From Methanosarcina sp. (lineage in GTDB: Archaea > Halobacteriota > Methanosarcinia > Methanosarcinales > Methanosarcinaceae), in the NCBI GenBank assembly GCA_003157235.1, contig PMJC01000288.1:1-9771 (forward strand): a stretch of DNA of 9,771 nt, given 5' to 3'. A program made the position numbers and the translations under genes. The notes under the pieces are model-generated. The model made no database searches. It was not told where the DNA came from and was given only the letters and a program-made list of their open reading frames with translations. Positions 1-7,274 of this stretch are shown piece by piece (positions within the stretch are counted from its first letter, which is position 1; each line of letters starts with the position of its first letter).

Positions 1-221
1 ACTGAATGAAAAAATATTAGAGTAATTTAGCTCGGTAGATATAATCCAATAGATTAAGCTTTGTGATTATTCTATCCTCATTACATCCAAAAATAAGCTG
101 ATTTAGATGTGTTTCAGGCTAATTTCAGCTGGGGATTTTTTATTTCTCTATCAACTCGAACTTGGGATGAATAATATAAAAAATAATATTTAATTCTACT
201 TTTCTATAAAAATCGTGAAAA

Positions 222-338
222 ATGGTAGGGAATTACAAATTATCTGAGCTAGGTGATGAAGTACTGAAATCAATATTCGGATCAAAAAATGAAAAATTGC
301 TGGATGTTTGGAACAGTGTCTTTATATATGATCAGTGA
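222..338 (+). CDS. possible 38-codon ORF, unrecognised
   Basis: ATG at 222 opens a 38-residue frame ending in TGA at 336-338 (MVGNYKLSELGDEVLKSIFG, then SKNEKLLDVWNSVFIYDQ). The composition is mixed and protein-like (acidic and basic residues, amphipathic spacing) rather than the Ile/Phe/Asn/Tyr-rich translation typical of AT-rich noncoding DNA. Against it, the only upstream Shine-Dalgarno candidate is a weak GTGA, and its 3' end runs through the TATA box proposed for the channel gene. It could be a small gene, the tail of a decayed gene, or chance. I do not recognise a family. The rest of 1-395 shows no other gene. Confidence 0.2.
   Translation: MVGNYKLSELGDEVLKSIFGSKNEKLLDVWNSVFIYDQ
321..328 (+). 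promoter_or_regulatory. TATA box for the potassium channel gene
   Basis: TTTATATA fits the archaeal box A consensus and lies 68 bases before the channel ATG. That predicts transcription starting near 350 and a leader of roughly 45 nucleotides. Assigned by position and sequence only. Confidence 0.4.
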
Positions 339-344
339 TGGTTA

Positions 345-373
345 CATGGTATTTCAGCTCAATTTGTACCATG
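345..373 (+). promoter_or_regulatory. 7-bp inverted repeat in the channel leader
   Basis: CATGGTA at 345-351 and TACCATG at 367-373 are perfect complements separated by 15 bases. They lie between the predicted transcription start and the channel ATG, and the right arm is followed directly by GAG (positions 374-376). This could be a small leader hairpin or a protein-binding site; at 7 bp chance is not excluded. Confidence 0.2.
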
Positions 374-395
374 GAGTTCGGGACGGATTTTAAAT

Positions 396-1442
396 ATGTT
401 TACCTCGAAGAAAAAGAAAATTAATCTCAGATCCAGATTTCGGAAGATAATTCACAAAAAGCATAAGGTAGCATATAAAATCGCAGCTATGCTCTTGTTT
501 ATCCTATATATCTTGATTTTTGAGTATCTTATGGTTCTTGAGAACCATCCCGAAAATGCAAACATTATCACTGCTATCTATTGGGCTACAACTACTATTA
601 CAACTGTAGGATTTGGCGATGTAGTCTTCACTTCCCAAGGAGGAAGACTTTTTTCAATAATTATACAGATTGTAGGTGTCATTCTAATTTCGAGTTTTCT
701 TATCACTTATGTAATAACTCCTTGGATGGACAATACTATCAAGTTTAGGTTGCCAAGAAAGGTCTCTTCTGAGATGACAGATCATATAATTATCTGCGGA
801 TACAATCAGATGGTTGAGACCCTGATCGATGAATTGTCTGAGCAGAATTTACAGTTTGTAATAGTTGATGACGAAGAAGAATTAATAAGAGAACTTTCTT
901 ATAAGAACATTCCCTGTATTTTTGGAGTCCTGAGCGATAAGCAGACACTTATAAATGCAGGTATCAAGAAAGCTGTAATCCTTATTGCAAACAAATCTGA
1001 CGAAAAAAATGCAAATGTAGTCTTAACTGCCCGAGAATTTGAAAATCTTTACATCATTGCTATTGTTGAAGATATTTCTAACTTAAAATACCTCCAGTAT
1101 GCAGGGGCAGATACGGTTGTTTCTCCAAAATCGATGTTCGGGCAATTTATCGGAAAAAAAGCGATGGACAGACTCGTAAGTCGAGTTACAGGAGCAACTG
1201 AAATTTTTGAAGGGGTTCATATAGTTGAGTTTCCTATTTATCTGAAAAGCCCTCTTATAGGCAAGAAGCTTAAGGAAGTTTCCAACCAGCAGCATTTGGC
1301 AGGTGCTAAAATTGTAGGAATATGGAAAAGTGGTACTCTTTCCTTTGAGCCGAAGGCAGAAGATTTAATTCGAGAAAACTCAGTTCTATTGGCTGTAGGA
1401 ACTCCGGAGGAGCTTTCAAAACTGAAGAAATTGACACATTGA
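396..1442 (+). CDS. two-TM potassium channel with RCK (TrkA-N/TrkA-C) regulatory module
   Basis: A 348-residue inner-membrane potassium channel of the MthK-like class. A basic N-terminus (residues 1-28, many Lys/Arg) is followed by TM1 (about 29-48), a pore helix (57-70), the selectivity filter TVGFGD (70-75) and TM2 (84-108). An RCK/TrkA-N domain follows (about 129-250: strand HIIIC, then GYNQM at 135-139 as nucleotide or ligand loop, acidic pair D158-D159 after the second strand). A TrkA-C domain occupies about 268-346. Such channels assemble as tetramers gated by an RCK ring that senses ions or nucleotides. The filter is intact and the length is normal. The loop GYNQM lacks the canonical GxGxxG Rossmann motif, as in MthK-type RCK domains, so the ligand is unlikely to be simply NAD. 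The ATG at 396 was chosen because the basic leader and TM1 follow at once; the ribosome site is weak (GGA at 386-388). It has no operon partner. The ligand cannot be assigned from sequence. Confidence 0.93.
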   Translation: MFTSKKKKINLRSRFRKIIHKKHKVAYKIAAMLLFILYILIFEYLMVLENHPENANIITAIYWATTTITTVGFGDVVFTSQGGRLFSIIIQIVGVILISSFLITYVITPWMDNTIKFRLPRKVSSEMTDHIIICGYNQMVETLIDELSEQNLQFVIVDDEEELIRELSYKNIPCIFGVLSDKQTLINAGIKKAVILIANKSDEKNANVVLTAREFENLYIIAIVEDISNLKYLQYAGADTVVSPKSMFGQFIGKKAMDRLVSRVTGATEIFEGVHIVEFPIYLKSPLIGKKLKEVSNQQHLAGAKIVGIWKSGTLSFEPKAEDLIRENSVLLAVGTPEELSKLKKLTH

Positions 1443-2021
1443 TCCAGACATATTATACATATGACTTATGCATTCGAGGGTGGACATCACGAGCATGAAG
1501 CCTCTGAATAGTTACTAGGATTTATACAATTAAGTGTTATTCACATTTGGTTCTTCATTTCAACTGAGTAAGTCCTTATATATTCCGAATTTTATTTGAA
1601 CTTTTTTTCGATAGGATTACTCATAAACTCAACTTTATCTGTGCCTACTTTATATTCAATTATTGAAATGCTTTTTTTCACATGTTTAATTTATAGCCCT
1701 CCCAGTAGAAACAGTCGTTACATAGTACCTTAGTTTGATAAATTAAATTACATTTGGAATGAAACATATTTTTTCATCAAAAGTTATTAGATGGCATTTA
1801 AAAATTTTATCAAAATTATCTAAAATTTGCCAATTCCCCCCTCAAATTGTAAAAAATATTTGAGTATGAATTTTTTGTTCAGTTTTAACATTTTTAGTGT
1901 AAATTTTTTTCATAGTATCTTAATATTTTTCCCGTTAGCCCTATATCTCTCAAATTCAATCTCCAAAATTCACTCAAAATTTAAAAAATAATGGTCAGAG
2001 GATGGAGAAATTATCTTTCAG
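1443..2021. other. AT-rich intergenic DNA, no gene seen
   Basis: No frame here is both long and protein-like. The only short ORF of any interest is ATG 1461 to TAG 1509-1511 (MTYAFEGGHHEHEASE), too short to support. T-runs at 1602-1608 and near 1670 could end transcription of the channel gene. The rest is A/T tracts without a family I recognise. Confidence 0.5.
1602..1608 (+). terminator. possible oligo-T terminator of the channel gene
   Basis: A run of seven T residues lies 160 bases after the channel stop codon. Archaeal RNA polymerase can stop at oligo-T without a hairpin, and no strong stem precedes this run. T-rich runs are common in this DNA, so the call is weak. Confidence 0.22.
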
Positions 2022-2190
2022 ATTGAATCCTAAAATCGACGTTCTGCAGATGTAAATAGGTGCCAAATTTGTTTGCTTATTTGCTTATTCTTATTCATGG
2101 AAGTTGGATTAATTTTTAATCTGCGGTTATATTGAGAAAATGGATGATATTCTTGTGTGCATCTGCGGAAAGTATAAAGAAGGATTCAAT
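2022..2190. repeat. 169-bp segment bounded by 31-bp imperfect inverted repeats
   Basis: The left arm (2022-2052) begins ATTGAATCCT and ends TTCTGCAGATG. The reverse complement of the right arm (2160-2190) begins ATTGAATCCT and ends TTCCGCAGATG. Arms are equal in length and match at about 23 of 31 positions, with identical outer 10 bases and near-identical inner 11. TTATCT occurs just outside both ends (2011-2016 and 2191-2196), but on the left it is 5 bases away, so it is not a clean target duplication. This resembles a miniature inverted-repeat element or large hairpin. A 59-codon hydrophobic frame from ATG 2139 runs out of its right side and looks like chance. Confidence 0.4.
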
Positions 2191-2324
2191 TTATCTCTAA
2201 TTTTTTTCTTTGCGGGAATTCTGCCCAAATCTTTCCTGCTAATTTCTGTATTTGGCCAGGTTTTTTTCTCTTTTGGTTCATTATTTTTTGATTTTAAAAA
2301 TAGCTTTCTCTATTCTTAAAATAC

Positions 2325-3138
2325 TCATCTTATTTTCGATGTCATCAATTGATAGAGATTATAACTAAAAGCCGTAGCACAAAATCTATTAATTCACTCT
2401 TTGAGTAGCATTGACATGACTTCTTTTGCTTTTAATATCTTTTTAGTTACTGAATAAACTAGTTCTCCTAGAACTTTTTTGAGCTAATCTACTTGTTTCT
2501 TAATAGATCCTTTATTTCCAAAGGATATTCTTTTACTGCACGTTTCATGATAACCTTTTGAAGTTGCTCGAAAGTATCCTCTGTCCCGGTGAAGCACTTA
2601 ATTTTTTTTCTGATGAATCTACATACTAATCATGAAGTTATGCAGTTGTTGTTTTGAATCGTCTGATCAGCTCATAATTCCTGTCTATTCTGGTATGAAA
2701 TTGATATCCAAAGTATGACTTACATCCTTTTTTGTCTATGTTAAGTCTCTGCTTCTCTTTGTTTTTGCTTCATCTCTAAAGGTTTATCCGCTTTTGCATG
2801 TCCAGGATCTGAATGGATAAAAGTAGCACTCTGAATCAGTCCCTTTTTTTATGTTCAAATCAAGGCAATTAAGTTGGCTTTGCAACTGCAGCCATATTCC
2901 CTCTTCTTTGCAGTTATAAATAATTCTTTTTCTGAATGATCATACTATAGTACTGTTTGGTATATATTCAAGAAACCAAGAAATTTCCTCAAAGAAATTG
3001 GATCAATACATTGTTTCTCAAGTTCAAAATCTGAAAGACCATGAAATTGCTGTAAAAAAGCATTTTAAACATAATGATTACTTCAGCTTCAGATATTATC
3101 CGAGTTAAATATTTGAGAGATTCTATTTTATAGTCCCA
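2325..3138 (-). pseudogene. decayed IS5-type transposase
   Basis: Translating the minus strand in shifting frames recovers an ordered series of transposase blocks. An N-terminal part (WDYKIESLKYLTR near 3138, then EVIIMFKML) leads by a one-base shift in a T-run into LQQFHGLSDFELEKQC and RKFLGF (about 2960-3050). IQSATFIHSDPGHAKADKP follows at about 2780-2840, KSYFGYQFH and NYELIRRFKTTTA at about 2640-2745, MKRAVKEYPLEIKDLLRNK next, and a C-terminal block FCATAFSYNLYQL ending in TGA at 2325-2327. Members I remember read IQDATFIHSDPGH, so the first catalytic Asp is replaced by Ser here, and stops and frameshifts interrupt most blocks. It is clearly inactive. I could not see convincing terminal inverted repeats outside it, so the limits of the original element are unknown. 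The family call comes from remembered IS5-like transposases common in Methanosarcina. Confidence 0.8.
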
Positions 3139-3589
3139 CAGTAAAAACAAACACTTCAAAAATTTAAAATATTGATATATAAATAAAAATAAAAAAATAT
3201 AACCTCAACAAGATATAAATTCCTACAAGTAATTACCATCAGAGAATTATCTGCTTGAAATTTAACTTTTCTATAACTTGGATATTTTATGAGGAGAGTT
3301 GGATTATTCATGCTACAAAATTCAATCTGGTAGTTGAGATTAGTTATTGGAAACTGTGAGCAAGAGAATATCTTTAAATTGTTATAAAAATTATGAGAAT
3401 GTATTCGTTTTATTTGGAATTCAACAACTTCTGGACAAAACCTATAATCCTTTAAGTAATGTATCCTCATCCAAATTCCGAATTCTTCATAACAGAGAGA
3501 TTGATAATGCATAACCCTAAATTACAGATAACCATAACAGTGACCCTGACTACAATTTTCACAGTTCATATTAGGAGTCGATATATTCT
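3139..3589. other. AT-rich gap upstream of the TraB gene
   Basis: A minus-strand frame of 118 codons (3156-3512) spans most of this gap, but it is dominated by Tyr, Phe, Asn, Ile and Cys, has only AGGG three bases before its ATG as a ribosome site, and matches no family I know. I treat it as chance. On the plus strand, TTATAAAA at 3381-3388 is a possible TATA box for the TraB gene, which would give a long leader of about 180 bases. Confidence 0.4.
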
Positions 3590-4651
3590 ATGAACAAACT
3601 TGTGACCGAATCCACAGAAAATTCTATTTCTGTCGATAAGTCTAAACCCTCGGATTCTCCAATTAACATACAAAGAAAAAATGAAGTCCCTTTCCCCTCA
3701 TCTGCAGTAGAACCCAGGGAGACCGAAGCAAAATTGGATATAACTTCTGAATTTTTTACCGAGACGCTCACTGACTCAGCTGTGGAAATCTCAATTCCTT
3801 TGCTTTCTCAATTCCCATGTGACTGCAAGGATGAATACCATCCTTCAAAAGTTGTGCTCATAGGAACAGCACATGTTTCAGAAAAGAGTGTCTCCGAAGT
3901 TAAAGATGCTATCAAAAATCTGAAACCAGATGTAGTTGCTGTCGAGCTCTGTCGGGGGCGTTATGATTCCATAAAAGGAAATATCCAGGAAAACCAGGTT
4001 CCTATCAAAGATATTCTTTTTGAAGGAAAGATCTACTACTACACCATTCAATGTGTTCTTGCTTATATGCAGAAAAAGATAGGTGAAGACATGGGCGTAA
4101 AACCAGGCGCTGAGATGCTTGCTGCGATCGAGGAAGCTGAGACTTTAGGATCTAAAGTTGCATTAATTGACCGAGATATCCAAGTAACTCTTCAGCGATT
4201 CTGGAGAAAGATGAAATTTCTGGAGAAAATAAGGATGATTATCTCTCTGCTCGATGGTCTTATAGGAATTGGAAAAGGAACTGATATAGACATCGATCAA
4301 ATAACAGAACAGGATGTTGTAACTACACTTGTAAGTGAACTCAGGGGGTTTGCCCCTACAGCAGCAGAGGTATTAATTGATGAACGCGACGCATATCTTG
4401 CAGGAAATATACTTAATATCGCTGCAGGTGGAAACAAAACTGTCGTTGTGGTGATAGGAGCAGGGCACAAACCTGGAGTAATTAAATATCTTAAATACCC
4501 GAAAAGTATCCCTGCCTTCAATACCCTTATAGAAGTTCCGAAGAAACGTTTCGACATTTTTAAAACTATTGGCTTTATTATTGTCGGACTTATAATTGTA
4601 TTTTTTTGTTACTTCTCATTTCAATCTTTCCAAGAAAACTTTTTTAGGTAG
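3590..4651 (+). CDS. TraB-family protein (COG1916), C-terminal TM anchored
   Basis: A 353-residue member of the TraB/PrgY family, named for an enterococcal pheromone-shutdown protein; its function in archaea is unknown. Family landmarks are all present: GTAHVSEKSV (92-101), VVAVELCRGR (115-124, with conserved Glu119 and Arg), PGAEM (162-166), ALIDRD (191-196), DERD (264-267) and VIGAGHKPG (288-296). This is the Tiki/TraB fold with paired GxxH motifs, suggesting a metal-dependent hydrolase-like core. Residues 1-80 form a polar Ser/Thr/Glu-rich extension before the first core strand. One hydrophobic segment (327-346) ends the protein, after which only a short tail follows. Many archaeal TraB proteins I recall continue with several more TM helices, so this may be a short form or C-terminally truncated. 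The start is supported by AGGAG at 3573-3577, 12 bases before ATG. It stands alone, with no operon. Confidence 0.9.
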   Translation: MNKLVTESTENSISVDKSKPSDSPINIQRKNEVPFPSSAVEPRETEAKLDITSEFFTETLTDSAVEISIPLLSQFPCDCKDEYHPSKVVLIGTAHVSEKSVSEVKDAIKNLKPDVVAVELCRGRYDSIKGNIQENQVPIKDILFEGKIYYYTIQCVLAYMQKKIGEDMGVKPGAEMLAAIEEAETLGSKVALIDRDIQVTLQRFWRKMKFLEKIRMIISLLDGLIGIGKGTDIDIDQITEQDVVTTLVSELRGFAPTAAEVLIDERDAYLAGNILNIAAGGNKTVVVVIGAGHKPGVIKYLKYPKSIPAFNTLIEVPKKRFDIFKTIGFIIVGLIIVFFCYFSFQSFQENFFR

Positions 4652-4718
4652 TGTAAGCCAAATAAGGAAACTTTTGATCTCATAAATCACATAATTTCCT
4701 TAATTCAATGCCTTTGCC

Positions 4719-4781
4719 ATCCCAAATTATTGTGTTCTGCGGGTTAATTTCAATTGCTTTGTCACATGCTTAATTTGGGAT
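4719..4781. repeat. 11-bp perfect inverted repeat downstream of TraB
   Basis: ATCCCAAATTA (4719-4729) and TAATTTGGGAT (4771-4781) are exact complements separated by 41 bases. It is not followed by a T-run, so it is a poor terminator. It sits centrally within the 4651-4866 segment bounded by the short GTGTAAG inverted pair. Confidence 0.4.
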
Positions 4782-5247
4782 TAAGCTGAGAACATGCCAA
4801 AATTTTAGCACAAAAAACTATAATTTTTCTTTAAAGCTTGGGTTAAAGGGTTTTTTGATCTTACACGAAACTGATGATACACATAGGTTTTGCCAAAAAC
4901 AACGTCGCTACAAACTAATAACATGGCGCTATTTCTCTCGAAAAATTGGTAAAAACCAGTTAAAAAGTAATGCAAAATCTAAAAAATAGATACATTTTAT
5001 CATAAACATAACTATTGTTAAGGGAACAAAAATAGTTTGAATGCCAAAAATCTCTACTTCAATTTTTTTTCGTTCCTGTTACTTCTACTTTTTTGGTGAA
5101 GGTTCGTAAATTTAGAGAATTTTACTTTGATAGAAAATTATCAAAATAAATATCTAAAGAATATTGATAAAAGGGAAAATATATTTTTCAATGAGAAAAA
5201 TATACTATCTATAAATGAATAATGTAGGTTTGTAAAACTATAACTAA

Positions 5248-5255
5248 TTTATATT
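5248..5255 (+). promoter_or_regulatory. TATA box for the YVTN surface protein remnant
   Basis: TTTATATT lies 63 bases before the ATG at 5311, in a very T/A-rich block, predicting transcription from about 5280. A clear ribosome site AAAGGAGT (5296-5303) follows, 7 bases before the ATG. The signals look intact although the gene is broken. Confidence 0.4.
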
Positions 5256-5310
5256 ATAATTATAATACTCCAAATAGTGAGATTTAGAATGAAATAAAGG
5301 AGTAGTATTG

Positions 5311-5741
5311 ATGAAAAATAAGAATAAGCTATATTCATTAGGCTTAGCATCACTAACCATGATTTTGTTTTTAATTCTCTTCTCATCTGTATCGTCGGCA
5401 GCTACTGCACATATGCATACATTACGAATCAATACGCTGAAAGCATCTCTGTAATTAACACAATCACAAACACTGTTGAAGACAATGTGGCTGTAGGAAG
5501 TCAAACTTATGGAGTTGCAGTTACACCAGATGATACAACGGTATAGGAGGCAAATGACCACGATGGCACGGTTTCTGTAATTAACACAACCACAAACAAT
5601 GCTTTTGATACCCGCCCTGTGGTTGTAGGAAGGCCTGATATATATAAATCCAAGGCTTTCAGGCAGTCCATAGGTTCTCCCCCAAAAGTACCACCCAAAA
5701 AAACTACTGACAATCATATACCTAGTCTAAATGAAATATGA
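5311..5741 (+). pseudogene. YVTN beta-propeller surface protein, frameshifted and collapsed remnant
   Basis: ATG 5311 starts a secreted-protein leader: KNKNK, a hydrophobic core (LGLASLTMILFLILF) and a cleavage-like SSVSSAATA. This frame ends at a TAA after 47 codons, but the homologous frame continues shifted from 5418: YITNQYAESISVINTITNTV, then VAVGSQTYGVAVTPDDTTV, a TAG at 5544-5546, then GTVSVINTTTNN and VVVG. These are YVTN-type blades, found in surface-layer and adhesion proteins of Methanosarcina. The TAG pair TAGGAG falls where the repeat normally has Tyr-Val. After about two blades the frame passes into a Pro/Lys linker (GSPPKVPPKKTTDN) and stops at TGA 5739-5741. A complete propeller needs about seven blades, so internal blades are lost as well. 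Lesions seen: one frameshift near 5410, one nonsense codon, and blade loss. It probably makes no functional protein. Confidence 0.85.
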
Positions 5742-5744
5742 CGT

Positions 5745-5912
5745 ATGGGAATAGGTGTTATTTTAGTAATAGTAAGATTATTGTTCACATCTTTAACTAC
5801 ACTAAAACAAAATATTGATATCGAAATTGGGATCTCCGAGAAAAATTTGAAATATGTGGGCTCTGGTGGTATAGCGCTCATTCTTGAGGAATATATGTAC
5901 TATTCTTTATAA
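5745..5912 (+). CDS. possible 55-codon ORF continuing the YVTN remnant frame
   Basis: Directly after the TGA that ends the YVTN remnant, the same frame stays open from ATG 5745 to TAA 5910-5912: MGIGVILVIVRLLFTSLTTL, then KQNIDIEIGISEKNLKYVGS and a tail. The first 14 residues are a short hydrophobic stretch. It may be the original C-terminal membrane anchor of the surface protein, cut off by the stop codon, or chance. No ribosome site is visible. I do not recognise the tail. Confidence 0.2.
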   Translation: MGIGVILVIVRLLFTSLTTLKQNIDIEIGISEKNLKYVGSGGIALILEEYMYYSL

Positions 5913-6281
5913 CTTAATTTAATTCATAGCCAAAGTGATAGACTATCTATCTCCAATTGGTTAAGATTATGTAGAAATGGACCTGAATGATGACTATATA
6001 TCTTCTTTCTAAGTGCTTTTGAGCATTTTAAAAGTAATTTCTGGAACGTCTTCTTTCATATCAAATTTTAATGCTTTTTAGTCTTATAGGCTATTAGGAA
6101 ATAACTATATTTTTCTTTTTTGTGCATGCATAGCTTTTATAGCATAACTATACATCATTAATAACAGTGAATTGTTATTTGGTAAATAAGGTTTACTTAG
6201 TACATGTACCAATAAGAAGCGAATTGTAAATCCAGCCTTAAAATCCCATCTAATTATGAAAAAATTAGAGGAGGGTAACTA
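5913..6281. other. leader and promoter region of the esterase gene
   Basis: No gene seen. TTTTATAG at 6135-6142 is a possible TATA box about 140 bases before the esterase ATG. The rest is AT-rich with several T-runs that could end transcription from the YVTN remnant. Confidence 0.35.
6270..6275 (+). promoter_or_regulatory. strong ribosome binding site fixing the esterase start
   Basis: GGAGGG ends six bases before the ATG at 6282, close to the archaeal anti-Shine-Dalgarno complement. It decides that the true start is 6282 and not the ATG at 6552, which has no comparable site and lies after the oxyanion-hole motif. Confidence 0.7.
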
Positions 6282-7274
6282 ATGGAAATGCAAAAATTTG
6301 ACAGAATACAAAAGACCGTTGGCATTTTAATACTGGTTTTTGTTATAACGTCAATAACAGTTGCAAGTTGCTTATAATCGTCATCCAGCGTTAAAAATAA
6401 ATTTACTGATATTGCTTATGCTACTAAATCAGATGCACAAAAACTTGATATATATCTCCCAAGTGAAGGAAAAGCTCCTTTCTCTGTAATTATAGCATTT
6501 CATGGCGGAGGATTTTATGAGGGCAATAAGAGTAGAAAATATACAGCTCCTATGCTTCAGGGCTTAAATCATGGTTATGCAGTGGTAACTGTTGATTATC
6601 GTTTGAGTGGCGAAGCTAAATTCCCAGCAGCAATAAATGATGCAAAAGCAGCTATTCGTTTTATAAAAGTTAATGCTGCTCAATATAATTTAAATCCAAA
6701 TAAGATTGCCCTATGGGGCAGTTCAGCAGGTGGAAATCTTGCTGCTCTTGCAGGCACAACAAGCGGCACAAACAATTGCTATGATACCTCTCTCGGCAAT
6801 GCAAACGTTTCGGATAATGTCACAGTAGTAGTTGATTGGTATGGACCTACAAACTTCTGTGTTATGGACAAACAATTCAATGAAAGTGGAATTAGAGAGA
6901 AAGTAAAGGGGATTCAAATTTATAATACCAAAGATTCTTTTCCATCAAAATATTTTGGGCAAAATCTCTCAAAGGTACCGAACCTAGGTAAACAGGCAGA
7001 CCCTACAACTCATATAACTTCAGAATGCCACCCTTTTTTGATTCAGCACGGCACACTAAATTCCCTAATTCCAGCGCAACAATCTGTTAACCTTGCAGAT
7101 GCAATCACAAAAGAAATAGAAAAGGACAAGGTAACCCTTACATTACTTGACGGAGCAGGCCACGGGGGTGTACCCGTTATTTTACTTAACGGAACACGCT
7201 ACTGTGGATACCCATTCGGAACTGCTGAAAATATGAATAAAGTGTTCGTATTCCTAAATAAGTATATAAAATAA
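6282..7274 (+). pseudogene. lipoprotein esterase/lipase (alpha/beta hydrolase, BD-FAE-like), interrupted by a TAA codon
   Basis: The full frame is 330 codons. Residues 1-29 are a lipoprotein signal peptide (KFDRIQK, hydrophobic core ILILVFVITSITV) ending in the lipobox VASC with Cys30. Codon 32 (6375-6377) is TAA, after which the same frame stays open to TAA 7272-7274. The mature part is an alpha/beta hydrolase of the carboxylesterase/feruloyl-esterase type: oxyanion HGGGF (74-78), VTVDYRLS, nucleophile GSSAGG with Ser148, and GAGHGG with catalytic His294. The expected acid, in HGTxDxLxP, reads HGTLNSLIP here: Asn260 (AAT, 7059-7061) in place of Asp, one G-to-A change away. The usual role would be cleaving esters outside the cell membrane. 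No ATG, GTG or TTG lies in frame between codon 32 and ATG 6552, and the 6552 product would lack the oxyanion hole. The stop is TAA, so pyrrolysine (UAG) cannot rescue it. Otherwise undamaged, suggesting recent inactivation. A sequencing error at codon 32 is an alternative. Confidence 0.85.

Larger units (their letters stand above)
4652..5310. other. AT-rich intergenic DNA with scattered inverted repeats
   Basis: No credible gene on either strand. Just after the TraB stop, TAAGGAAA (4663-4670) and TTTCCTTA (4695-4702) form an 8-bp inverted repeat, and GTGTAAG at 4651-4657 reappears inverted as CTTACAC at 4860-4866, about 216 bp end to end. These could be terminator or miniature-element traces, but none is strong alone. 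Confidence 0.4.

Noticed and set aside
3156..3512. 118-codon minus-strand frame
   Set aside because: Composition is typical of translated AT-rich noncoding DNA (Tyr, Phe, Asn, Ile, Cys), the ribosome site is poor and no family is recognised.
5544..5546. In-frame TAG as a possible pyrrolysine codon
   Set aside because: Methanosarcina can decode UAG, but this codon sits in a frameshifted, collapsed gene at a position where the repeat normally has Tyr, so decay is the simpler reading.
5244..5717. 157-codon and 68-codon open frames on the minus strand
   Set aside because: They lie antisense to the YVTN remnant, whose repeat motifs on the plus strand are unmistakable; their translation is Cys/Tyr/Val-rich with no family resemblance.
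7171..7216. TACCCGTT/TACCCATT direct repeat near the esterase C-terminus as the scar of an insertion
   Set aside because: The copies are 38 bases apart, not a multiple of three, which does not fit a duplication that kept the reading frame.
6552..7274. Separate shorter hydrolase gene starting at ATG 6552
   Set aside because: The frame upstream encodes the conserved HGGGF oxyanion motif and a lipoprotein signal with a strong ribosome site, so 6552 is an internal Met of an interrupted gene.
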